DNA of 64,000 nucleotides from Ectocarpus siliculosus (Eukaryota; Sar; Phaeophyceae; Ectocarpales; Ectocarpaceae), in NCBI GenBank assembly GCA_000310025.1, contig FN649737.1, forward strand, positions 907,059 to 971,058, written 5' to 3'. Of the stretch, positions 12,276 to 24,539 are shown in pieces. The stretch's first letter is position 1. Each line of letters opens with the position of its first letter. The notes beneath the pieces are model-generated. The model was not told the origin of the DNA, did not search any database, and saw only the letters and a list, made by a program, of their open reading frames with translations. The position numbers and the translations under genes are program-made.

Positions 12276-13853
12276 CTGCAGAGGTTGATACAGCAGTGGA
12301 GGGGGGTCAGCATTACTACTTAGCGCCGGCGGCCCTGTATAGAGCCGTTGAAATTGGTGGGCAGACTGCATCATTCTGTAAATTGAATAGGCGTTATTGA
12401 GGGCCCTCCACGGCTGTAGTCAATCGGGTAACCACAGGCAAAGAAACGCATCGCATCGGGGGAAAACGAGACCACAGGAGCGCGCGAGACACCAACGATG
12501 ACCATGGTGCGGCGGGACAAGGTTCGAACCGTTAAACCGGCCAAATATGCCTCCCTGATCCATGCCATTGTGTCGGCCGGCATTTTGCTCAAGCAGATGA
12601 TGTCGGTAAATGCACAAGACAAGCGAAAAGCAACACCCACGCACGGCAACCCTGCCGCCGGAGGGGGGGGTCTCTGTTGCGGGCCAGCATCGGTTTGCCT
12701 CGGTCACAGAATGTTCCGTCCGTGCGCCAAGGACAGAGCAACGTTTTATTGCTTCAATCCACAAATGAATGCCGCCGCATCTTCCACCCACAACGTCAAA
12801 TGCGCGTGCATGCCTTTGCATGGACAACACAGGAAAAAGACAGAGTGCAAGACTAATCTTCTACCATGGCACGTGTCCCTAATACCGTCTACTGGTCCGT
12901 TGGGTGGCATTTGTTTGACCGCCCACCAACTTTAATTCTTATTTTTTTCTTGGGAGTGCATTCTTCATTCTTCCCGTTCACACTAATCGTGACGTGCCAT
13001 CCTTCGACAAGACAAGACAAGCGCGAGTAGTACGCAAGGAATATTTCAATCGATCCCAACGGGAAAAGCGGCGCTTCGCGTGTCGCAGGGGCTCATGCAC
13101 GACGTGTTGACAGCAGCCAATTGTGTCTCATGCCAAATCCATCCATGGTTAATACTCGCCGACTAGTCAACATTTTCCTAAATTACAATTATAGAAACAG
13201 AGCATTTTTCTCCCGAGAGAATCTGCGAGGATCGACCACCAAATCCAGAGCAAGAGGACAATGAACACGAACAAAGTCAATCCCGACCTACTCTTTGGGA
13301 TGACAGCTGCAACCTAGCGCTATGTGTGAGCAGCCGCTCAACAAGAAACACCAACGCTCAACAACGAAAGCGGGCGCGTTCGCGCGTTCGTTCCAATGTC
13401 GTTCGCACCTTCCAATGGAGCCACGGGTTTTCTCCCTGGGAACGGGACCACTTGTACCGGGGTCCTCAGCTTCCTATGGCCTGTAAGCAATGCCTCTGGC
13501 GATACGTTATCGTCCATCTCCGTGCCAGCGGCAGCTCCCCGCCGTGCGCGCCGTGCGCTCGGAGTGTATCGCACAGCCAGAAGGACAGGATGCGCTGGCG
13601 GACAGACGCCGATGACACGACCGACACCACCGCAAAGCTTTTCTTACAACGGCGGTGCCCCCAACGTGTCCCCTACCCCCTTCGTCTCGTCAGTCAGACA
13701 CACCTTTCGGAAGAGTTCCTTGTACAGAACTCGATCTCCGATGTATTTTCGTAGATTGTGCGGCGGAATTGCAAACTGCCGCCTCGCGAGCACTGCCGCA
13801 AGGTACGAGTGCAGTATGCAACGACATCTCTTGTTTTCGATTCCGTTATAACT
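12276..13853. other. Divergent intergenic region
   Basis: It lies between the 5' side of the minus-strand acyltransferase and the start of the plus-strand plastid-protein gene, so it should hold both promoters and the missing first acyltransferase exon. Several short open frames occur (for example on the minus strand at 12371-12830) but none has a recognisable domain or a start with the required splice phase. A pyrimidine-rich stretch follows 12920. Confidence 0.5.
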
Positions 13854-16035
13854 ATGCGTACGGTCCAAGTTGCTGCGGCCTTCCTAGCGATCTACAGGGT
13901 TTCGGGCTTCGTCATTCCGGCATCACTTCAATCAAGACCCGCTGCTAGCATTCCAACATCATCACAGCCTGCGACGCATGTTGAACATGTACGCAGGCAG
14001 CAACCGTTCGACGCTCGCCACGCGCCAGTTTTGATGGCATCCCAGGGTGGCAGAGGAGAGGAGGAGGAGGTGGACGATGTCGAGGAGAAGGGCGGGATAG
14101 AGCCCAAGTGAGTGAGGCGTTGGGGCTCTAAGTAGAGGACGGTCAGCTTTTGGCAAACCAAGTGTGTCGAGTCACGTACGGACTCTGTACCAGTTGCTGC
14201 GATGAACTCGGCCAGTGTGTGTCAAGTGTGTCAGTATCCATCATTCAGACAGCAATAGCGCCGAATTTTGGTGGCATTTCGCTGATGTCGACTTGAACGT
14301 GCCGGAGACGGATGTGCTACAAACAGGAGGCAGTTGCCCTGACTGAGTGCGACGGATGCGCTGGCGTGATGACTCATGGTGCTCTCAAAAAGAGTATTTA
14401 CACACAAATCGAACTGAACGCGCGTATTGCGATCTTCCCCCAACCCTCGCTCCGTGTTTGATCCATGAGATCCATGACGAAACCAACAGGCAAGCAATAG
14501 AAGTAGGTTTCGTATGGCTAGGATTCAGGTTCTTACGTTTCGTGAAAATCGACACCTGGACCTCTTATTTGGCGCGCAGTTGTATGCATAACTCTTTTAT
14601 CAATTAAGCTGCTCTCTCGGCCTCTCACAGACCTCCGTTTCCTTTTGCATATTTATTTTCCGCTCTCCGCGTCTTTTCACTCCTCTGCATAATTCTCACC
14701 CACTCGCGGAAACGCGGGCCTGGCCGCTATCGCGGCCCCGCTCAGTAGATCGATTCCAAGATACGCGATAAGTGGCGGTAGCAATTTAGTGAAAGGAAGT
14801 AAGAAACGTCTTGATGCAGAAAGAAAGAGAGAGGTCGTACTCTGGCGGCTTTCGCCGCCCCGCTCAGTAGATCGATTCCAACGATACGCGAAAAGGTACA
14901 TAGTAATTCTAGTGCGGCCCGGACACGGAATACACATGTGAAAATAGCCCGAGCAAGCTGTGTGCCGTGCGGCTCAACGAAGATGCATACACACATACCC
15001 GAAAACAGGAAGAGGTAGAGGGGTGGAAGAAGTGGTAGATAGAGGAGCGGATCGTTGGACGTGTTTTGTGTGAGAGGAACTCGCGGGGCTCACCGCCAGA
15101 AGCGTGCCCGGCTTCTACCCGTCGTTCATCGGGTAACAGCTGTGAGTAGGTCCGTGCGGCGTTCGGTGCGGAGTTTCATGCACATGCGGAGTGCGGCGTT
15201 AAAGAGCGGAGTTGAAAAGCGTGTGCCCGGCCACAACTTGTACATATATGGACGTATGGACTCGTGTGTCTACGTACTTGAGCACCACAACCGAGATGAG
15301 CGGCCTCGGCGAGAGAAACGGGGGCTGAGCAACAAACCGGCTAGATCGTTTGAGCTACTGCCGTATGTGCTGCTGGCGTCTGCTGGTCGTTTGGGCCGGT
15401 TTCGCTAAGCGGGACGGGGAGGGGTGCGGAGAGTCATAAAAGAAGTGCCGCTTCAAGCATAATACAAACGTGTAGTAAGAGAGAGACGGAGAGAGCCTTG
15501 GGGTGAACTGTGAAAGCCTAGAAGAGAGACGTGGGTAAAATGTGAAAGGATGGGCAGGAGACAGAGCAGAGGAGAGGGGCGGCGATAGCCGCCAGGTCCC
15601 TTGTAGATTGTATGCATGTATCGTTCAAGCACCAATTTCATGAAGTTGACTGTTCGTCTCGCACTGAGCCGTTAGTGCTCTGCAGAGCCAGTCAATCTGT
15701 AAACAGTAGGATATGTAGGACGGGTTGACTATTGTCTGCCAATAACAATCCCTGACGCACTGATTGTACCGAAGGCGCTACGGCAATGCGATTGGACATC
15801 GAGAATCAGGCCATGTACGACGCGGCTTGGTGGCTTCGGTGCTCTGTCGCAGTATGCCGGGTTCCTGCTTGTTTGCGAATCGCGCCCCGTTGCTGTATGA
15901 TAGAGCCGGCTGGTCAACAAAGCTCGCTCTCTCGTCACTTTCGTGTCCAGGTACCTCGCTGCGATCGGGGTGGTCTTGTTCGCGGCGCTGTACGACTTGT
16001 TCGTCACCCACGGGGGTCGGCTGTGGGAGCTCTAG
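13854..16035 (+). CDS. Plastid-targeted small single-helix membrane protein
   Basis: Two exons, 13854-14107 (donor GTGAGT, phase 2) and 15951-16035 (acceptor TTTCGTGTCCAG), join in frame to 112 residues ending at TAG 16033-16035. The first ATG in frame gives a hydrophobic signal peptide (MRTVQVAAAFLAIYRVSG) followed by FVIP, resembling the ASAF/FxP cleavage motif of secondary plastids. A Ser/Arg/Pro-rich transit region, an acidic stretch (EEEEVDDVEEK) and one membrane helix (YLAAIGVVLFAALYDLFV) follow; the tail is THGGRLWEL. The likely site is a plastid membrane, probably thylakoid. I do not recognise the family; small one-helix subunits or assembly factors fit the size. The 1.8 kb intron is long, so a further small exon is possible, although the direct join keeps frame. 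Confidence 0.7.
14717..14920. repeat. Imperfect duplication in the plastid-protein intron
   Basis: Two copies (about 14717-14800 and 14841-14920) share GCCCCGCTCAGTAGATCGAT, TCCAA and GATACGCG, each preceded by a small GC-rich hairpin (GGCCGCTATCGCGGCC in one, GGCGGCTTTCGCCGCC in the other). Confidence 0.7.
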
Positions 16036-17543
16036 AGCATCCAGCTGCTGCAGCTTGTTATTGGGCGAACCGATAATAGCGGGCGGTAGACGGACACTGA
16101 TCACTCAGTACAAATGTGCAAATGAGCACATGACGTGCACGGCGGCCTGGTGCTTGGGGTATTCTATTATTGTGAAGCTGGCGGCATAAATAGCCGTTTG
16201 TATAGCCAGAGCACGAGGGTGCTCTCCCCTGACTTGTTGGAGCATGGTCTAGGCCAACGAGCGGCAGAAAGCGTTTAGCGCGCACCAAATGTGCAAAGCG
16301 GGAAGTTGGTCGGGGTGTGTTGCCTCTGTGATGGCGACCGAGAGAGATTTGCACCTGATGGTGTGGAGGGTTTACTAGGGGGTTGGGTGCTTGAGGCTGC
16401 AGTTGTGGGATATGGACCAACAGCAGTCCAGGTCAACGTGAGTTTTTGGCGAGCACCGTGTTCTTGTTGTTGTGCACGCAAGTGTTCATGGTCGATAGCA
16501 TATTTCTGTGCAAAATCGATTGCGGAATTCTTGTTAGTTCTTGTTCGTACTGAGAGTGGTTGAACAACCATCAATGCAGCAGACCAGGTTTGGAGCACCC
16601 TCTTCTGGCCCCCTAAAATCGTTGCTTGCGCCAGCAGTTTCTTGATCATCAGGCGTCCAGTGCCGTCGCTCTCGGAGTGTCACTCGACAAAGCGGTTTCG
16701 CATCGCACATGACACCGTACTGTACCGATGAAGACCCGGCCTAATGACCTCTCGCGCGAGGCGCGAGATCGCAAGATAACAGCATGTTTTCTTCGCGTAG
16801 ATGTGCACCTGAAGAACGCAACACACTTTTGACACACTGACGAGGCTTCTCAAGGGGGGGAACTTTAGCCTTTTATAGGTGCCGCTGATTTCCGGTTGGC
16901 CGAAATTTCTTGGACGGTGAGCGTCGCCAGCCATGGTCGAAATATCGAAACGTCTCACTCTGTTCCAAAACAATCTATCACTTTCTATCCGTCCAGGATT
17001 TCAAGATGCCACCGACGGAGGCATCAAGCACCTGTGCATAATCACATTATTATCAAAGCGACCAGCGAGAGTCTGGAATTGGGCAAAATACGCCACGTCT
17101 CGACAATTCACCACTACATGATTGCTGACTACCTCACCAACGCAGTTGGAAGGCCTTAGGGGTCCATTTTCGTACACTTCGGAGCGCTGCAACATGATTT
17201 ACGCCGCTCTACACTTCGCAAAGGGAAGATAGAGACGCCTACTGCTGTCATAGTGCCCTCGCAGCATCTTCAGAGATCAATACTGTCGGAGCTCTATCAC
17301 ACCTCATGACATATGTACACACAGCGTAACAGACACAAGACACCGTTCCTTCCCAGCTACGAAGCTCTCCGCGTATAGACCCCCTCACCTCCACCACGCC
17401 ACCACCAACAAAAGAAATACCAAACCCAGAAACTCTAACGATGCGCCAACGCAAGCGCCCGGTGGTACCGGGGGGGGGGGGGGGGGAGGGGCGCCTCCGC
17501 CTACGTGAAAATGTCAAACACGTCGACGCGATTCTCGTTAGGG
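16036..17543. other. Convergent intergenic region
   Basis: It lies between the stop of the plastid-protein gene and the stop of the NAA60 gene, so it should hold two 3' ends. Open frames here are short and uninformative, and I see no repeat or RNA gene. A G-run sits at about 17469-17486. Confidence 0.5.
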
Positions 17544-20500
17544 TCATACGGGCTCCTGCCCACGCCCACCCCAATGTCGGTCGCCACCGCCATTCGATGA
17601 TACGTCGTAGACACCTCCCGGTCCCACCTCGACAACGTCTCGAAACTTGTCCACGGAGCAACGGTCCTCCGCCCCACCCCGTGCCCACGCACCCATGCCC
17701 ACCGCGTTCCACAAGGTCACAATTGTTTTTCTTGCTCCTCCGTGCGCCGAGTCGGTGTCCTCCTTGCTTCCCTCGAGCGAATCGATACGGGGGCTGCCAT
17801 CGCTACCCCTGTGTGCGGGGGTGCGCAGCGGTCCGTTCGCGAACCCTCTTCCAGAGGGGTGCAGAGGAGTGCCCGCCCCGGTAGCAGCAGCCGATGATTG
17901 GTCGCCGCCACCTCTGGCGACCCCGCTTTTTCGGTAAGCGGCGGCCGCCGCACCCGTAGCAGCCGCCTCGGCCGCGAACGGCGAAATCATTCGGCGGCTC
18001 TCTTCGCCTTGCTCCATGTCTTCCGGCCCTCGGTCCTGTTGCTCCTGCTCCAGGGCGGACGTGCCGCCAGCGGCCGCCACCGCCGCAGCGAGCTTCCCCT
18101 CTTCCGGCACCTGGCCAAGGGTCCTCCGAAAGAAGGAGATGATGGAGAGAAGCCGCCTGCGATTTTTCCCACACACGGGTGTGGTGAAAACGGTGCGAGC
18201 GTGCGGGGGGGTGTTGGGTAAGAGCTGCCAAGCGTTGCACGAAGGACCGCTCTTGCACGACAGTCGAAATGGGGCGGCGGTCCGGCATCACGACAAACTT
18301 TCAAGCGCTCGGTGTAGCGGCGCAGGTAGGCCTCACAGCAACATCCCTCAGACCCTTGCGCGATTGCTGACAACGAGAACCCACAGCTGTGCTGATGCAC
18401 CACGCTTGCATCCAAAGCGCCCATGGGCTACCGAGTGCGGTGCCCAATCTTCAGTTGCCCTATTCCCCCCCCGCCTCAGATCAAGCAAGCCCGCCGATCG
18501 ATGAGAAAACCACGTGCACTGCCGGAACCGCAGACACGCACTACGCTCAGATCGGACCATATCCTTCATTTTCTAACGATTGGCCAAGAAGCACCTTCAC
18601 CCAGAAGGAGGTAGCCCCATGTCAATATATCTATGTACCGCAAGAGGCGGAGAGATGGCACCCCCCCTAGACGGATATTTGAAGCTCGAATGCTCCACGA
18701 CCAAGATGGTCTGAACCGTACCGTATAACGTACCGTGGTGTCCCGTAAGAGGCGGAGAGATGGCACTGCCCCCTAGATCGATTTTCAAGGCTCGACAGCT
18801 CCACGACCAAGAGCATGCCAACACCAATCATGGTGGAGTTGGAAGCATCTGGTGAAGGGCTTTCCGTGTGAGTATCGGGCTCTTCCCGCGCCCCCTTGGT
18901 CGTGGAGCATTCGAGCCTTGAAGGTCGGCCCAGGGGTGGCGCCATCTCTCCGCCTCTTTCGGAACAGGTACCACGGTATGGTATACGGTATACAGGCAAT
19001 CTTGGTCGTGGAGCATTCGAGCCTTGAAAGTCGGTCCAGGGGTGACGCCATCTCTCCGCCTCTTCACCGCAGACCAAGACTGAAAACACGCACCTAGAAA
19101 GGCTCTGGATGCCCCAGCCCCGCTCTCCCGGAGGTTGGGCGCCGTTAACGAACAGCGCGTACAGGTAGCAGTCGTACAGCTCTCCGTTTATTCGATAGTA
19201 GTCTGGAAACATAAAACGGGGGCGGAGGTGCTACGTAAGCGTTCCTTGTTGAGGTTGGGAGAGGGGTAGGGTCCGTGGGAAAGAAGCGAGCGAGGGGAGG
19301 GGGGGAGGAACGAAGCAGTGCGCTCCGTGCGTGTCGGTGGAGGGCGACGCGGTGCGGCAGCGATGGGGGTGACGAACGCCGTCGCCATGCCAAGGCTGAA
19401 ACACATACCCTTTGCTCTTGTGCCGTTTCGAGCACGCGGTCCCTCGCCCTACGCACGACGGCACGCAATCGCAACTACTTCAACACACGGTCATTGAGTA
19501 TCAAGTCCGGCGTTAAGCTTGGCGTCGGCGTGTGCTTCACGCGTGGTTTTTCGTCCCGTTTAACCCTGGCGCCAGTTTACACACCCTCGGTGCATGTGCT
19601 TCACGTGCCAGCCGGGACCACACATCTGTTTTTGGTTTTACCCCCAGTTTTCCTCCTGCGGTACGTGCCGCGGTTCTTATCGCGAGAATTTGAAAGATGA
19701 AAAACCGGAATGCCCGACAGCACCAGACACAACCCCGAGAACTTAAGCCCTCACCGCTAATGCAGCACACTTGCACAAAGCCCTCCGACTCGTAGAACCG
19801 GTGTGCCGCAGGGTTGGTGGTGATGACGTGCAGATAGACGGCTCCGATGGATTTCTCCTGCCTAGACAGCCACACGCACCGGCGCAGCAGCGCGCGCCCT
19901 ATCCCCTGTGGCGCGCGCGTCAACGTTTGGGGTAGGGGGAAATAGCTTGACTCGACGCGTTGCTGTTCACGGAAAGGTGGCGGTTGGCGGTTGGCCGTGT
20001 GGGATGGAATACGCTGTTCGCGAATAGCCCGCACATGGACGTCGCACACGCAAGGTGACCCCTTGTAGTGGGAGGAGACAAATGCAGGGTCTAACGTGCT
20101 CTCCAGGGAAGAGCGGGTACTCGCACCTCCGTGCCAGGTGTTTACACGCGGGCAGGATGGTAGAGACGCTGTGGGGACGAAATCTGAATTTGCATGGTGA
20201 TCATGAATGCAAGGTACATGTCCATGTACCTCACGTGTACGGCGTAGGCAGGCTTGCTAAGGGTGACCTGCCACCCTTCGCACACTTGGAGTCCTTCTAC
20301 TGCCGCAAAGCACGGGGCCTCGCCGAGAGACAAGCCGACGACTACTTACTGGCAGAGGTGAGAGCGAGCAAAAGTCACCGCGACGGCAGCAACTCAACTC
20401 GTGCTCCACCCACCTGTCTTCGGTACCTGGTCTCTGTGCCAAGCGTCAGGATGTAGACGACCTCGCTGTGCGCAGCACCTCCTCCCCCCCCATACGACGT

Positions 20501-21818
20501 GTTGAGCCCCAATCGATCCTGATCTCTACATCGACTGAGAGGCATAACCTGGAGAAGGTCAACCAAGGGACACGGTGGTGAAGCAAAGCCGCCACAACGA
20601 AGAAAAGAAAAAAAAGGACGGGGGGGGGGGGGGGGGGTTAGGTGTGCCCTATAGAACAGAGGCGACCTGTCCGCTCTCGTCCGTTTCAGTTAGAACGGGA
20701 AGCCCAGCATACAACAAGGTCACACCTTAGACTCCTGTTGCTGTGGTCGTGAACGATGATTCATGCACTATACAGGTTCGAGCTCACGGCGCAGTCATAC
20801 ACCCAGAAAAGGAGGGGGCGCTGCTGTCAAAGGCAACCAGCGCTACTGCCAACAGATGAACAACAACCACCCGCCGGCGCGCCAAAAAGAATGAATCGCA
20901 CCAAGTGTTCCAGATCCGTTTTCTCTCTCTCTTGGAGGAAACCAACCTGGCAAGTAATAAGGCCGGCGATTTCCCCCCGCCTCTCCCGCCCCCCGTCCGC
21001 TCCTCCCTCGTCGAGACTATCTTCGCTCCCGCCCCCGGCATCAGCCAGCGGGCATCCCGATCCCGGGGTTGCTCTCCCTTTGCGCTCCGTCCCACCGCAC
21101 CCCTGCCCAGTGGCAGCACCCTGTTCTGCTGCGTCTCCGCACCCGCTGACGTCACCCCCGTGGGGGGGATATCGTCGGGACTGTTCGCCGGTCTCCGATT
21201 GGCCCGGGCTGTCTCCGTCCGCTGGGCACTCTTCGGCGTGGCTATCGCTCCCGGGCCACCCGCAGCAGCCGTCGGCGGGGGGAGGCACCACAGCCACCTG
21301 GGTGTAGAGCGGCTCCTCGACGTCGCCTTTTCCTCGCGCGATGAAGCCTCGGACGACGTTCTCGTAGAAAGCCTGGTCGTGAGGGGGGGTGGCGAGGTAC
21401 TCATGTCTTTAGCGGTTAGGCCATTGACCACGCGCGTCCCTTGAGCGCTCACGGTGTTTTACGGCACCGAACCAACGCGAGACTGCTTGTGCCAACTGGT
21501 TGGGGAGCTCCCTCCCATGAGCATGAGATCCTACTTACAGTAGCGGTGGTCCCGAAATAAAGTCGGCATAATATTCCAGGAACCCGGCAATACGAAACAA
21601 CGTTGACACTACATCTGTGTCGCGCGATTTCTCGGGCATTTCCGGGTACCCGGCATCATTTACCCGGCACTATATCGGGACCAGAAGTGTACATCCAGTC
21701 TGCCGAGGGACAAGCGCCACCAAGAAACGCTTACCATGTCGTAGCGGACCGGGAAGCACTGCTCGTGCAATCGCTTCACCTCGACTAGATCCTCGGGTTC
21801 CATGGGTCTCATCTCCAT
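17544..21818 (-). CDS. NAA60: N-alpha-acetyltransferase 60 homologue (NAA60/NatF)
   Basis: A GNAT enzyme that transfers acetyl from acetyl-CoA to N-termini of membrane proteins; NAA60 acts on the cytosolic face of the Golgi. Six exons: 21735-21818, 20947-21372, 20414-20518, 19755-19905, 19094-19202, 17544-18156. All junction phases match, giving about 495 residues. The ATG at 21816-21818 starts MEMRPMEPEDLVEVKRLH, then QCFPVRYD, both typical of NAA60. The acetyl-CoA site is VYILTLG..RYRRQGIGRALL, split by an intron after RRQ. YLHVITTNPAAHRFYE and YYRINGELYDCYLYALFVNG follow. An insert of roughly 105 Gly/Ser/Asp-rich residues sits in exon 2 between two core strands. The last exon begins with an amphipathic stretch (RRLLSIISFFRRTLG), matching the family's membrane-binding C-terminal helices, then a disordered tail. 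The first donor is GTAAGC. The end of exon 2 (CAG/GTTGGT) is the weakest border. Confidence 0.9.
18646..19066. mobile_element. Nested TIR-type elements in the last NAA60 intron
   Basis: Four copies of a roughly 65-base module containing AGGCGGAGAGATGG, CCCCTGGACCGA and TGCTCCACGACCAAGA. Two lie forward (about 18646-18710, 18746-18815) and two inverted (about 18895-18965, 19001-19062), forming a large imperfect inverted repeat. TACCGTATAA/GGTATACGGTATAC segments lie between the paired modules. The core GGACCGA..TTCAA.GCTCGA is shared with the small elements at 49.8 and 55.1 kb. Confidence 0.65.
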
Positions 21819-22140
21819 CCCCAGCTTCGAGGGGGGGGGGGGGCAGCAGCAACAACAGCAGAGAACACATGCAATATGTCAGAGGAATGTTTCACATGGT
21901 CTGAGCGGGATGACACGGCTTGTGCTACACGCTGTGTATTGTCCACGACATTGACGTTGTTGTTGGTGGCGATGATGATGTCTTCAAAGCAGTAAACCAT
22001 CTACTGCACATACTCTTTCCGCGTGCCATCTCCGTTCTCGTGCAACCGACAAAAAACGTGGTATACGGTGTCCAACAGGGAAAACGCGAACAAGACGATA
22101 GGGGTCTACGCAAGAATGATTCGACTACACCCCGACTTCA

Positions 22141-22141
<1 letters not shown>

Positions 22142-22173
<32 letters not shown>
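22142..22173. repeat. (TTG)n microsatellite
   Basis: About eleven TTG units, upstream of the NAA60 gene. Confidence 0.95.
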
Positions 22174-22961
22174 CGCTGAGACTTCGCTGGACTGTTCGGG
22201 TCGAAAACACGTCAGCTGTTTCGTGGGCTGTGGAGCTTGGGACGATGCCCAACAGCTGGCAGTCGGTTGCGAGTTGGCCCTGCTGCTTGCTTTCGCTTTC
22301 GTGCTGGGCTGTCCGGTGCAAAAACACGCCCAGCTGTTGTAGGCTGTTGAGCTTGGGGAAAATGTCACACGGCAGCTGGCAGCACTGTGAGTTGGTCTGC
22401 TGCCTGCTTAAGCACCCCTTGATGACACGCCTGGGGAGGTACTAGTAAAACCTTTTCGGCCACAGCAACGTGACCCTCGAGCGAGCGAGGACGCACGTAA
22501 TCTAGCCTGCAGAATAGTAGCGAAGAACAAGAGAGTGGACCTGACCAGCGTTGTTATGAACTACAAGAAGTTCGCGACAGCAAACCGCGGAGAGTTGTTT
22601 GAACCGAATTAGCGACATAATCCACCGCTCTTGCGCCATATTAGACTCTTTCGGACTCAAAATTTCTCCAGATTAAGGAAAAAGACTTTGAGTTGAGCCA
22701 CCGTTCTGAGGGTCGCTTCTAAGAGTCTCGCCAGAACCCACGATAAGGATTTTTTTTTCCAGATTAAGAGAGGCGGGCGGCTTGTTTTGTGGATTTAGTA
22801 ACATCCTTTGAAATAACACATCAGGCACAACACACACACACATCCCATGCTTCCCCCTCACGGGGTCCCAGTTCATGGCAGATAGAAGTGTTTGGTGTTT
22901 TCAACCGCACTAAGACTGACGTATTTTCATTGGTCAGCCGGTTAGCGCGGTCGATGCTAAT

Positions 22962-23009
<48 letters not shown>
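22962..23009. repeat. (CA)n microsatellite
   Basis: An uninterrupted run of about 23 CA units, directly following the single copy (22905-22960) of the unit that is tandemly repeated at 2505-2810. The repeat unit itself ends in CACACA, so the microsatellite probably grew from it. Confidence 0.95.
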
Positions 23010-23820
23010 CAGTCCGCGCGGCCAAAGCGAAGGCCAGCGCCCAGCGAACAGGCCCTGGAGTTGGCGCGCCACCAACAAGAGGGAGGCTGCACGGTTGGAA
23101 AGCCAAGCTGGGTTTGTTTGCGCGGCTCTACAGCAGCAGTAGGTCAGCAACACACGCCCGTCACACACACATAGAGGTTGAAGCAAGGGGGAAGAGGAGA
23201 GCGCCGGAACCACTGAGGCGACGACGAGCGACGACGTAGACGTGGTGGCAGCACCTCCAGCAAAGAGGATCAGACAGACAGGAGGAAGAGCACGCAGTGG
23301 CCTCCTGGTGTAGACGGGCGTGTCTTTCCCCGCGCAAGATTATTCTCTGGTTTTCTGCTAGCATGGAGGGAGAGTTTGACTTGACTTGCCCCCCTGTCCC
23401 AAACAAGAACCTCCTCCTGCTGTACCGAACGCCTGAGATGCGACACAGCACTTCGTTCAGAGGCTGCCGGCCAGAGTACAAAACTTCCTGTCTCCGTTCT
23501 GGTGCGATTTCGTGTGCTGGGGTTGAGGGGGCGACACAGACACGCACACGTATTGCATGCATGCACACTCAACAGCAGCAGTGAGAGCGGTGTCAGCAGG
23601 GTGCAGCTGTGTCACGCAGCGCACCACAAAAAAAAAGTACTTGCGGACAGGGGAAGTTCGTTGCGTGAACTGTTGCCCCTCAGCCAATCACATGAAGCCG
23701 CTTAAATCGAAAAATGTTTGCCTGCACGAAGTTTCCAGGAAACGTTCTTATCTCAAATTCTGCTTCCTTAAATGGGAAAATTCGGAGCCCCAGTCCGAAT
23801 TTGTGTATTATTATTAATAC

Positions 23821-24437
23821 AGTTAGCGCCCGCAATTAAGAAATATATATTTTTAAGAAATAGAGGCTCACTTTTCCACGAAAAATAAGAATATTGGGTT
23901 AAGAAACATGGCTGAGTCTGGGTCACACAATAAGAAACGTCTCAATGCGAAACAGCGGCGACCGCTGCCCTACCACATACGAAACGAGGGGTTACGGGAG
24001 AGTGTGTCGAATAAGAAACACCCCACAGCTCCTCCTATCTCTCGCTCTTTCCCCCAACTCCCATACCCCTCCCCTTCCCAAGTGCATTATTAGTTGTACG
24101 ACGAGGGGGAAGTGTTTTTTTTTGCGGCGTCCCCTCCGGCCCCCTGCCAGCTCTGGCGCTCTCTGGCGCTCCGGCTCTGGCACAGCACACCAGACAGGCT
24201 GCGAACCACGATATGCTGTCTGCTGTACGGTTTTGATGGTGCTCTCCGCCAGCTCTCGTAAGCAGAGAAAATAAGAATTTGCCGATTCAAGAAATTCAGC
24301 AGGATTTGCGGCACGAAAAAAAAAGAAACTTGACATATAAGAAATTGACAACATACGCTGAGTTTATATTATAGCCCACAATAAGAATTTGAGCCTGGGC
24401 CTGAAATAAGCGTTTCTTAATATTGCGGGCGCTAACT
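23821..24437. mobile_element. 617-base non-autonomous TIR element (MITE-like)
   Basis: Perfect 15-base terminal inverted repeats, AGTTAGCGCCCGCAA at 23821 and its complement ending at 24437, followed on both sides by TTAAGAAA (two bases offset). AAGAA preceded by T or C recurs about eleven times, clustered near both ends. There is no transposase frame. No convincing target-site duplication is visible, so the superfamily is unknown. Confidence 0.75.
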
Positions 24438-24539
24438 TTAGTAGCAATCTTGGAAATACCATGTTGCCACTGATGATACTGCTGTAGAGAGTTTTGACCC
24501 CACGTTTAGACTTCTAGTCTTTCGTCTCCCCGTGTAAAG

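Noticed and set aside
12505..12545. tRNA-like B-box GGTTCGAACC
   Set aside because: No matching A-box or cloverleaf stems at the right distance on either strand.
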